A program made the translations under genes and the position numbers. DNA of 61,258 nt from Clostridia bacterium (GTDB lineage Bacteria > Bacillota > Clostridia > Christensenellales > CAG-138), in the NCBI GenBank assembly GCA_017523925.1, contig JAFWVQ010000013.1, positions 1 to 61,258 on the forward strand, in the 5' to 3' direction. The notes under the pieces are model-generated. The model had not been told where the DNA came from and did no database searches. It worked only from the letters and a program-made list of their open reading frames with translations. Shown one piece after another: positions 8,044 to 15,251 of the stretch (the stretch's first letter is position 1; every line of letters begins with the position of its first letter).

Positions 8044-9174
8044 ATGCAAGTACGGATGGTCCGCGGACCGGTGATGCTTTACGAAACCTTCGGGATGGTC
8101 AGCACTTATTACAGAAAGGAGTCCTATATCCGCATTGCGGAAAGGCTTGCCGAGAAATACGGCGCGGTGCTCTCCGCAACCCAGATAAGGGATCTCAAGA
8201 GCGATGCGAAGGTTGCGGAGCAGTTTGCGAATCAGGCCTGCGCGGATCTCGATTTCCGCTCCGAGGATATCAGATTCTTCTTCGAGCCCTTCGATACGGG
8301 CGATCCGAACGAAGGCAACTGCATCGCAAGGGTGCTGCTGCTCTCGATGATGGGCCTGCAGCATACCGATTTTGAAACGGCGATATCCGAAACAAAGCGC
8401 CGCTGGTCCGCCGTCAAGAAGGACGGCATCGAGGTTTTCGATTTCACCGGCTACGGCATATCCATCGCCAGCGCGCAGGGCAGGCCGATGCCCTCGCTTT
8501 TCGAGCAGATCTACAATATGGACTATCCGCATAAGGCGAAGATGGATTCCTTCCGTGCGCTCGAGAGCCATGAGCTTTATATAGATAAGCTCGCCACTAT
8601 TCTGCGCCCCTACGCAAAGCGGCTCAGCAAGGGCATGGCGGATCTTAAACCGATCTATCTGCGCCTTGCCGATAAATGGGAGTACAACCTTTCGAGGATG
8701 CCGAGCTCGCAGATATTCGAGCTTGCGAGGATCGACAAGAACACGCAGAACAACCTGCCCACCAACGTGGGAGTGAGCCTGTTCATCTTCAACGAGATGG
8801 GCTGGGGCTTCGACTGCGTGCCGGATGGGGAGGACGAGCTTACAACGCTCTACGTCGGCGCGGCGGTCAACCCGGAGTACACCAAGGCGTTCGCAGAGCA
8901 GCGTGTGGACCGCGTGGCTGAGGTGCTGCGCTCGATCGCCGATCCTGTGCGCATAGCCATCCTTGCCAGGGTGAACAGGGAGCCGGATTACTGCCTCAGC
9001 ATCGCACAGAGCCTCGACATGAACGCGGGCAACGTTTCGCGCCATCTCTCCGCGCTCTACGATTGCGGTCTGCTGCTCAGGGAGAGGCGCGAGGGGCGCA
9101 CCTATTACGAGATCAATATGGAAGCGCTCAACCAAACCTTCGACAGCTTCAAGTCCATCATAAACAAGCGCTGA
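8044..9174 (+). CDS. ArsR-type transcriptional regulator with long N-terminal domain (paralogue 2)
   Basis: This 376-residue protein is the tandem paralogue of the preceding gene and matches it along its whole length, including FFFEPFDTGDPNEGNC, the NMDYPHKAKMDSF segment and a C-terminal ArsR winged helix (SIADPVRIAILARVNREP, NAGNVSRHLSALYDCGLL). The same promoter architecture (TTGCAT, 17-base spacer) precedes both genes. The HprK-like kinase of the RiPP-like operon starts 197 bases downstream under its own promoter. The shared C-terminal recognition segment predicts similar DNA sites, while divergence in the N-terminal domain could mean different ligands. Confidence 0.8.
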   Translation: MQVRMVRGPVMLYETFGMVSTYYRKESYIRIAERLAEKYGAVLSATQIRDLKSDAKVAEQFANQACADLDFRSEDIRFFFEPFDTGDPNEGNCIARVLLLSMMGLQHTDFETAISETKRRWSAVKKDGIEVFDFTGYGISIASAQGRPMPSLFEQIYNMDYPHKAKMDSFRALESHELYIDKLATILRPYAKRLSKGMADLKPIYLRLADKWEYNLSRMPSSQIFELARIDKNTQNNLPTNVGVSLFIFNEMGWGFDCVPDGEDELTTLYVGAAVNPEYTKAFAEQRVDRVAEVLRSIADPVRIAILARVNREPDYCLSIAQSLDMNAGNVSRHLSALYDCGLLLRERREGRTYYEINMEALNQTFDSFKSIINKR

Positions 9175-9285
9175 ATCATTCGCCGATGCACCGAGCGCAT
9201 AATGCCGAAATATCGGGAAAAGGATCCGCCCGAAAACGGCCGTTGGCAGGAAAAAACGGGGATTTTCGGGCATACTGCCCCGCGC

Positions 9286-9315
9286 TTGACAGTGCGCGGG
9301 TAAGCAGTGTATAAT
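9286..9315 (+). promoter_or_regulatory. Sigma-A promoter of the RiPP-like operon
   Basis: TTGACA and TATAAT are separated by 18 bases, about 57 bases before the GTG start of the kinase-like gene. Confidence 0.85.
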
Positions 9316-9371
9316 CTAAGTTGGATCATAAGAGCCGGCGGGCATGCTCGGCTTCATAGACGGAGGAAGCT

Positions 9372-10127
9372 GTGCAAAAGAGCGAAACCACGTCCTTTAC
9401 CGTTCGTTTGGCGGGGCTCGATATCGGGATAAGCTGCCGCTTTGCCGAAAACAGGCTTTTCTTCACGGATTATTTGAGCGGCGAAGAACCCCTTTTTAAG
9501 GTCGAGCCGAAAGGGGCAGATCTTGAGCGGATGCGGGCGCTCTTCGATGCGGCCGCTGAAAACGAGGGGCGGCAAAGCCGCAAATACGGCGCGGCTTTCC
9601 TTGAAAACAGCGCGATCCATGCGCTGATTGCCGAGGAGCTGCCCGCGCACGGCGCGCTTTTGATGCACGGCTCCGCCCTTGCGCTGGACGGGGAGGCATA
9701 TTTGTTCACCGCGCCGAGCGGCACGGGCAAGAGCACCCACGCAAGGCTGTGGCGCGAGGCGTTCCCGGGCCGCGTCACCATGATAGACGACGATAAGCCG
9801 ATGCTCGGCTTCGATGAAGGCGGCGTGACCGTGTACGGAACGCCGTGGAACGGCAAGCACAGGCTCGGCAGCAATACCGCGTTCCCGCTCAGGGCGATCG
9901 CCCTTATCGAGCGCGCCGAGGAAAACGGCATCCTAAGGCTCTCTGCTGCCGAGGCTTTCCCGAGGCTGCTCGGCCAGATCTATGCCCCGCGAACAAGGGC
10001 CGCCGCTTCCGGCGCGCTTGCGCTGGTGAGCAGGCTGCTTGGCTGCGCAAAGGTCTACCTGCTCAGATGCAGGCCCGATACGGAGGCCGCGCGCATCGCC
10101 CATGAGGGCATGAGCGGCGGTGCATAA
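9372..10127 (+). CDS. HprK-like P-loop kinase of a RiPP-like operon
   Basis: A 251-residue protein starting at GTG 9372 behind GGAGG. It has a Walker A loop of the HPr-kinase/PEP-carboxykinase-like type (SGTGKSTHARLW, Lys120), an acidic IDDDKPML motif and a YGTPWNGKH motif. Related stand-alone kinases occur beside radical SAM and lasso-peptide gene clusters with PqqD partners, where some phosphorylate a precursor serine. Here the next genes are a short peptide, a radical SAM/SPASM enzyme and a PqqD-like protein, so a role in modifying that peptide is the best inference. A clear paralogue lies at 23849-24577. Whether it phosphorylates the peptide is not shown by the sequence. Confidence 0.8.
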   Translation: MQKSETTSFTVRLAGLDIGISCRFAENRLFFTDYLSGEEPLFKVEPKGADLERMRALFDAAAENEGRQSRKYGAAFLENSAIHALIAEELPAHGALLMHGSALALDGEAYLFTAPSGTGKSTHARLWREAFPGRVTMIDDDKPMLGFDEGGVTVYGTPWNGKHRLGSNTAFPLRAIALIERAEENGILRLSAAEAFPRLLGQIYAPRTRAAASGALALVSRLLGCAKVYLLRCRPDTEAARIAHEGMSGGA

Positions 10128-10257
10128 ATAAAGCCTGAGAAGAACTATAATATTGAGATAAAACCGATTGCCGAGACCATTCGGCGCTCCGTCGGACATC
10201 CGTTCGGCGCCGTTCGGGCGGTCTTGCATATAATCCTTATGAAAGGAGAAACAGAGA

Positions 10258-10482
10258 ATGAAGAAGTATAAGAAGGTTGCGGTCGAAGTGGTCAGGTTCG
10301 ACCGTTCGGACGTCATCACCGCTTCCGGCAACCAGGCTCCGATCGATCCCGGCACTTCCCCCGATCCCGGCACCGATCCCGATTCCACCGATGCCCCCGT
10401 TCGCACGCCCGTTGGCCCCGGTGTTCTCCCCGGCCTCCCCGGCCATGGCGGAACCGGCAACGCACCCGCTTGCGGCAACTGA
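10258..10482 (+). CDS. Candidate RiPP precursor peptide with Pro/Gly/Asp-rich core
   Basis: A 74-residue protein behind AAAGGAG. The N-terminal half is leader-like (MKKYKKVAVEVVRFDRSDVI, then TASG), a pattern seen in short peptides beside radical SAM genes in Clostridia. From about residue 24 it becomes low in complexity: PDPG and DPDS repeats rich in Asp, Thr and Ser, then a Gly/Pro/Leu stretch, ending in NAPACGN with a single cysteine. The kinase gene is upstream and the SPASM radical SAM gene is downstream, separated by a strong hairpin. No transporter or peptidase gene is adjacent. With one Cys, a multi-thioether sactipeptide is unlikely; Ser/Thr or Asp side chains are more plausible targets. 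Confidence 0.78.
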   Translation: MKKYKKVAVEVVRFDRSDVITASGNQAPIDPGTSPDPGTDPDSTDAPVRTPVGPGVLPGLPGHGGTGNAPACGN

Positions 10483-10501
10483 TCATTAAACGTTTTACTG
10501 C

Positions 10502-10536
10502 GCCATTGCCGCGCCCCTTTCGGGCGCGGCAATGGC
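10502..10536 (+). promoter_or_regulatory. Strong intercistronic hairpin between precursor and radical SAM gene
   Basis: A perfect 15-base-pair stem (GCCATTGCCGCGCCC with its complement) closes a five-base loop. No T run follows, so it is not a normal terminator. It may stabilise the upstream precursor mRNA or cause partial termination, giving more peptide than enzyme. Confidence 0.75.
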
Positions 10537-10553
10537 ATATAGAGGGCTGAGAG

Positions 10554-11990
10554 ATGCTGAGGGAGATCCATCTGAAGGACAGGCTGCTCGACAAGGCGCT
10601 GCCTGCGCAAACGCTTAAGGAAAACAAGGTGTACGTCAAAAGCCGCTTCGTGCTCGATTACGAATGCGGCGGCCGTCCCTGCGTTTTCAGCACGCTCACC
10701 GCGCAGAGCTTCCTTCTGCCCTTCCCGCTCGAGGATGCCGCATATCCCGCAGCGAGGATAGCGGCAAGCGAGGAGCTCACCGAGCTGATGCGCGGCTATT
10801 TTCTCGTTCCCGAGGATATGGATGAGAGCGCCTTCTACCTCGGCATATCCAATATGATGAAGGCGCTGCACAGAAAAAAGAAGGCCGCTTCATACACCGT
10901 TCTGCCCACGCTTGCCTGCAACGCGCGCTGCTTCTACTGCTACGAGGAGGGGCTCGAGCCGGTCACGATGAGCGCCGAAACGATCGAAAAAACGGTCGAA
11001 TACATCAAAAAAACGCATGACCCGAGCCAAAACGCGGTGATACAGTGGTTCGGCGGCGAGCCGCTGCTTCGAGCGGACATCATCGAGGCGATCATGGACG
11101 GACTGGACAGGGAGGGCGTCGGCTTCGTTTCGATCATCGTTACGAACGGCAGCCTGATCACGCCCGAGCTTGCGCGGAGGATGCGCGAAAGATGGCGGCT
11201 CGAGCGCGCACAGCTCTCCTTCGACGGCTCGGAGGAGGACTATATCCGCCGCAGACGCTACGCAAAATATGATGAAACATATAAAAAAGTGCTCAATGCC
11301 GCGTCCCTGCTCTCGGAGCAAGGCGTGTTCGTTACCCTTCGCTGCAACGTGGATAAAAACAATATCGGCGATATCCCCCGCGTGATAGAGGACGTTAAAA
11401 ACCTCGTTAAAAACAGGGAAAACTTCGTAATGTACTTCCATCCGCTCGATCAGGCGCTCGCTGATGAGAGCGTGCGTGAGGTGCAGCGGGCGGTGGACGG
11501 CTCGCGGGAGCTGCTCGAGGCGGCGGGCATAGGGACCCTGCCCAAGCTCGTGCCGCACACCTATTTCCGCACCTACCGCTGCATGTGCGATGATCCGACG
11601 CGCTCGGTGGTCATCCTGCCGGACGGCGGGCTCTGCGGCTGCATACAGTCCACCGAGGGCTTCGTCTACGGCAGCGTGCATGAGGGCGTGACCAAGCCCG
11701 AGGTGCTCAAGCAATTCCTTGCGGCGGGTCCCGTGCGCGAAAAATGCAAGGGCTGCACCTTCCTGCCATCCTGCACGGCGTTTGCGTACTGCCCGGTCGT
11801 GGACCCGCTCTGCCGCGAAAAGCGGATGAAGACCGCGATGGACTATCTTCCCGGCATGGCGGCGCAGGTGCTTGAGCGCATGGAGAACGCGGAAAAAGCC
11901 GAAACAGCGGGCGGAGCGCTTGCGAGCGTGAACCCCGAGGAGCTCGATATCATGGCGCGATTGAACACTGCAAACGAACACGGGGAATGA
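10554..11990 (+). CDS. Radical SAM/SPASM peptide-modifying enzyme
   Basis: A 478-residue protein. After about 115 N-terminal residues that may hold a recognition module comes the radical SAM core with C122-x3-C126-x2-C129 (CNARCFYC), the FGGEP motif and a TIM-barrel-like continuation. The C-terminal third has cysteines typical of a SPASM domain (CMCDD, GLCGCIQ, KCKGCTFLPSC, CPVVDPLC), which bind auxiliary Fe-S clusters. SPASM enzymes install carbon-sulfur, carbon-carbon or carbon-oxygen links in peptides. The gene lies directly after the candidate precursor and 28 bases before a PqqD-like gene. The exact linkage cannot be predicted from sequence alone. Confidence 0.9.
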   Translation: MLREIHLKDRLLDKALPAQTLKENKVYVKSRFVLDYECGGRPCVFSTLTAQSFLLPFPLEDAAYPAARIAASEELTELMRGYFLVPEDMDESAFYLGISNMMKALHRKKKAASYTVLPTLACNARCFYCYEEGLEPVTMSAETIEKTVEYIKKTHDPSQNAVIQWFGGEPLLRADIIEAIMDGLDREGVGFVSIIVTNGSLITPELARRMRERWRLERAQLSFDGSEEDYIRRRRYAKYDETYKKVLNAASLLSEQGVFVTLRCNVDKNNIGDIPRVIEDVKNLVKNRENFVMYFHPLDQALADESVREVQRAVDGSRELLEAAGIGTLPKLVPHTYFRTYRCMCDDPTRSVVILPDGGLCGCIQSTEGFVYGSVHEGVTKPEVLKQFLAAGPVREKCKGCTFLPSCTAFAYCPVVDPLCREKRMKTAMDYLPGMAAQVLERMENAEKAETAGGALASVNPEELDIMARLNTANEHGE

Positions 11991-12018
11991 GCCCCGAAAA
12001 ACGAGAACGGAGGAAAAA

Positions 12019-12285
12019 ATGAAGCTTAAAGAGGATTTCATCATTCAGGAGATAGACGGGACCCATTTCCTCGTGCCGCTCGGCGGCGAGGCGTTCAATG
12101 GAGTTGTGCGCGGCAACGAAACAACGGCCTTCATTTTGCATCTGCTCTCGGATGAGATAAGCGAGGAGCAGATAGTCGAGTGTATGCTGCGCGAGTTCGA
12201 CGCGCCGAGGGAGGTCGTGGAGGAGGACGTTCGCCTCGTGCTCGACACCCTGCGCTCGGTCGGCGCGATCATGGATAGTGAATAG
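12019..12285 (+). CDS. PqqD-like RiPP recognition element protein
   Basis: An 88-residue protein behind GGAGG, the normal size for a stand-alone PqqD. The pattern fits: an N-terminal beta-rich part (IQEIDGTHFLVPLGGEAFNG), then NETTAFILHLLSDEISEEQI and a C-terminal helix ending VLDTLRSVGAIM. PqqD proteins bind the leader peptide and present it to the radical SAM enzyme. The last codons, ATG GAT AGT GAA TAG, run into the dispersed repeat, so the repeat supplies the stop. A similar domain is fused to a thioredoxin fold at 23001-23848. Confidence 0.85.
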   Translation: MKLKEDFIIQEIDGTHFLVPLGGEAFNGVVRGNETTAFILHLLSDEISEEQIVECMLREFDAPREVVEEDVRLVLDTLRSVGAIMDSE

Positions 12286-12366
12286 TGAATAATGAATAAT
12301 GAATAATGAATAGTGAATAGTGAATAGTGAATAATTGCGGATGGAATTCCAAAGGAATTCCTGCGA
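12275..12366 (+). repeat. Dispersed repeat copy 2
   Basis: The longest array in the window, about ten TGAATA(G/A)TGAATAATG-type units, followed by GGAATTCC-AAAG-GAATTCC. It overlaps the last codons and stop of the PqqD-like gene and ends upstream of pfkA. Confidence 0.9.
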
Positions 12367-12413
12367 ATTATAGATAAAGATACCGATACAGAAACAGATC
12401 AGGAGAGTATAAG

Positions 12414-13439
12414 ATGGAACAGAACACAGTAAACGAAAGCCCGAGGATCAAGCGCATAGCCGTTTTGACCAGCGGCGGCGACGCCCCCGGCATGAACGCG
12501 GCGGTGCGCGCCGTTGTGCGCACGGCGGCCTCGCTCGATCTTGAATGCGTTGGCATCAAGCGCGGCTGGCAGGGGCTTATCAACGCCGATTTTATGATGC
12601 TCACCAGGGACAGCGTAAAGCATATCCTGCCGCAGGGCGGCACCATGCTCTACACGGCAAGGAGCGAGGAGTTCATGCTGCCGAGCGGCAGGCAGAAGGC
12701 CGCCGCAACCTGCCGCATGCTCGGCATCGACGCCGTGGTCGCGATCGGCGGCGACGGCACATTCCGAGGCGCGCTCGAGCTCTCGCGGGAGGGCGTGCCG
12801 GTGGTCGGCATCCCCGCCACGATCGACAACGACGTGGATTGCTCGAACTACACGATCGGCTTCGACACCGCCTGCAACACCGCGGTGGACTGCATCGACA
12901 GGCTGAGGGACACCATGCAGGCGCATGAGCGCTGCTCCGTTGTGGAGGTCATGGGGCGCAACGCGGGCTACCTCGCGCTGTACGTCGGCATCGCCGCCGG
13001 CGCAACGGTGGTGCTCGTGCCCGAGCAGGAATACGATTTCAAGAAGGATATCGTTGAGCGCATCCAGGCCGCAAGGCTCGCGGGCAACACGCATTTTATG
13101 ATAGTCGTTGCCGAGGGCGCGGGCAGCGCGATGGATATCGGCAAGCGCATCGAGGAGGCGATCGGCATAGCGCCGCGCGTTACGGTGCTCGGGCATATCC
13201 AGCGCGGCGGCTCGCCCACCGCGAGGGACAGGGAGACCGCCACGCGCATGGGCTATAACGCGGTCAGGGCGCTCTACGAGGGCAGAAAGAACCTCATCAT
13301 CGCCACGAAGGAAGGGTCGCTTGTGGAGATACCCATCGAGGAGGCGCTGCATATGAAAAAGCATCTTCAGATGGATCGCTACAATATCATGGGAGTTATG
13401 CAGCTCGGCGCGCTGAAGCTTTACGTGAACGAAAACTGA
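12414..13439 (+). CDS. pfkA: ATP-dependent 6-phosphofructokinase
   Basis: A 341-residue protein of PfkA length. It shows TSGGDAPGMNAAVRAVV at the N-terminus, the GGDGTFRGA motif (Gly after Asp favours ATP over pyrophosphate), the catalytic PATIDND motif (the usual PGTIDND with Ala for Gly), GFDTACNTA and VEVMGRNAGYLA. It phosphorylates fructose 6-phosphate in glycolysis. It starts 48 bases after the repeat, behind an AGGAG site, and cca follows 65 bases later. Confidence 0.95.
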   Translation: MEQNTVNESPRIKRIAVLTSGGDAPGMNAAVRAVVRTAASLDLECVGIKRGWQGLINADFMMLTRDSVKHILPQGGTMLYTARSEEFMLPSGRQKAAATCRMLGIDAVVAIGGDGTFRGALELSREGVPVVGIPATIDNDVDCSNYTIGFDTACNTAVDCIDRLRDTMQAHERCSVVEVMGRNAGYLALYVGIAAGATVVLVPEQEYDFKKDIVERIQAARLAGNTHFMIVVAEGAGSAMDIGKRIEEAIGIAPRVTVLGHIQRGGSPTARDRETATRMGYNAVRALYEGRKNLIIATKEGSLVEIPIEEALHMKKHLQMDRYNIMGVMQLGALKLYVNEN

Positions 13440-13507
13440 CGCAGACCCTTTGCGCCGAACTCTGCGCCGCGCTTTTCCGTGCTTTGCCGCGCTAAACGGG
13501 GGATATG

Positions 13508-14908
13508 ATGGACTTTTTTCACTTTGAAAAGATAAAACCGCATATACCGAGCGAGCTTACGCGCCTTGCGGAGCTTGTGCGCGCACAGGGCTGCACGCTG
13601 TACGCCGTGGGAGGGCTCGTGCGAAACGCGCTGCTAGAGCTTCCGATAAGCGATATCGATATCTGCTCCGCGATGGAGCCTCAGAAGCTGATGGAGCTCT
13701 GCGGGGAGCAGGGCTTCGGAGTGGTGCCGAAGGGCGTGGAATTCGGCATGGTGGAGGTGCATATCGGCGATCGCGCCTTCGAGCACACCACCTTCAGGAG
13801 CGACAGCTATGCGGAAGGCGGCGCGCACAGGCCCACCTCGATCCGCTTTTCAACGACCCCCGCAGAGGATGCGTTTCGCCGCGATTTTTCGGTGAACGCG
13901 CTGTATTACGACGTTCTTTCGGGCGAGGTGCTAGACCCGACGGGCGGCCTTGCCGACCTTGAGAAGGGGCTGATAAGAACCACCTCGGGCGATCCGCGCC
14001 TCGTGCTTGCGGACGACGGGCTGAGGATAATGCGGCTCGTGCGCTTTTCGGCGGAGCTCGGCTTCGATATCGAGCAGGGCTCGATGCAAGCGGCGATCGG
14101 GCTCGTTCAAAACCTTCGGGATATCTCGGCGGAGCGCATTCGGGATGAGCTTGATAAGATCCTGCTCTCGGATATCAAATACGGCGAAAGGTCACAGGAA
14201 AAGGTGCTTCACGGGCTGGAGCTTTTGAGGGACGTGGGTGCGCTCGGCGTGATACTGCCGGAGCTTGCGCTCGGCGCGGGCATCGAGCAGAAGGCGAACT
14301 ACCATCGCTACGACGTGCTCGACCACAGCCTGCATTCCTGCGCGGAGGCTTCGCCCGAGCTTCGGCTGCGCCTTGCGGGGCTGCTGCACGACGTGGGCAA
14401 GCCCAAGGTCAAGCTCGAAACGGGCTCCATGCACGGGCATGACGAGGCAGGAGAGGCGATCGCGCAAAGCATCCTGCGCCGCCTGAAATACGATAATAAA
14501 ACGGTGAGCGAGGTCTGCTTCCTCGTGCGGCGGCATATGTTCGATCTGAACAACACCGCGAAGGACAGCACGCTGCGCCGCGCCTTCGTGCGCTGGGGCA
14601 GGCAGCGCAGCCGCGATCTTTGCGATATCCGCCGCGCGGACTTCATCGGCTCCGGCATCATCAAGGGCGAGGTCGCCTCGGCGGTGCGCTGGGAGAGGCT
14701 GCTCGATCGCATGGAGACGGAGGGAGTGCCTTTCACCGAAAAGGAGCTGAACTGCACCGGCACGGATATCATGCAGTGGCTTGATCTCGCGCCCGGACCC
14801 GAGGTGGCGGATATAAAAAAGCGGCTGCTCGCGCATTGCGCCGTTCGGGCGAGGGACAACGTTCCCGAGAGGCTCAGGAGCATCGCTCGGGGGATGCTGA
14901 ACCGATAG
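13508..14908 (+). CDS. cca: CCA-adding tRNA nucleotidyltransferase with HD domain
   Basis: About 466 residues. The N-terminal nucleotidyltransferase domain has YAVGGLVRNALLELPISDID, with the metal-binding DxD, then the neck motifs RRDFSVNALYYD and EDGLRIMR-like DDGLRIMRLVRF. A C-terminal HD domain follows (LLHDVGKPK, HDEAGE). It builds or repairs the 3' CCA of tRNAs. Two adjacent ATGs exist (13505 and 13508); I take the second because the GGGGG site is closer to ideal spacing. It lies 65 bases downstream of pfkA with no clear promoter of its own. Confidence 0.93.
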   Translation: MDFFHFEKIKPHIPSELTRLAELVRAQGCTLYAVGGLVRNALLELPISDIDICSAMEPQKLMELCGEQGFGVVPKGVEFGMVEVHIGDRAFEHTTFRSDSYAEGGAHRPTSIRFSTTPAEDAFRRDFSVNALYYDVLSGEVLDPTGGLADLEKGLIRTTSGDPRLVLADDGLRIMRLVRFSAELGFDIEQGSMQAAIGLVQNLRDISAERIRDELDKILLSDIKYGERSQEKVLHGLELLRDVGALGVILPELALGAGIEQKANYHRYDVLDHSLHSCAEASPELRLRLAGLLHDVGKPKVKLETGSMHGHDEAGEAIAQSILRRLKYDNKTVSEVCFLVRRHMFDLNNTAKDSTLRRAFVRWGRQRSRDLCDIRRADFIGSGIIKGEVASAVRWERLLDRMETEGVPFTEKELNCTGTDIMQWLDLAPGPEVADIKKRLLAHCAVRARDNVPERLRSIARGMLNR

Positions 14909-15251
14909 CCAATGCCCGCGCCCCGCGATGGCGGAGGACCGCAGGCGCAGCACTTCGATTATATTTTTGAAAAATGGCGGTTTTATTAAAAAAGCCGTCT
15001 TTTTTGCTTGCATGGCGCGTATTTTTCGTGTAAAATGATAAATTGAGCGGATATGTGCCGCTGCGGGCCATACAAGCTTTTTCGAGCCGCCTGCACGGCG
15101 GGAACAGCGGATATGCGTCCAAAAGGAACGGCGAAAAACGCGGAAAAACGAAAACGGTCCTTGCGGGTGAAAAATAAAACGAATAAGTGAAAAACGGGGC
15201 GGGAGAGCACCGTTCACCGCTCCCCTTCGGGCGCGGATACAAGGAGAAGAG
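14909..15251 (+). promoter_or_regulatory. Intergenic region with promoter for the coiled-coil hydrolase gene
   Basis: This 343-base gap holds no convincing gene. Near 14975-15006 is a weak hairpin (GGCGGTTTT / AAAAGCC) followed by TTTTTT that may end the pfkA-cca transcript. TTGCAT (15008-15013) and TAAAAT (15031-15036) are 17 bases apart and form a likely sigma-A promoter, giving a 5' leader of about 210 bases before the AAGGAG and ATG at 15252. I see no known riboswitch in that leader. Confidence 0.65.

Noticed and set aside
10228..10240. Internal promoter before the precursor peptide (CATATAATCC)
   Set aside because: The -10-like box is good but no -35 lies at the right distance, so I did not list it.
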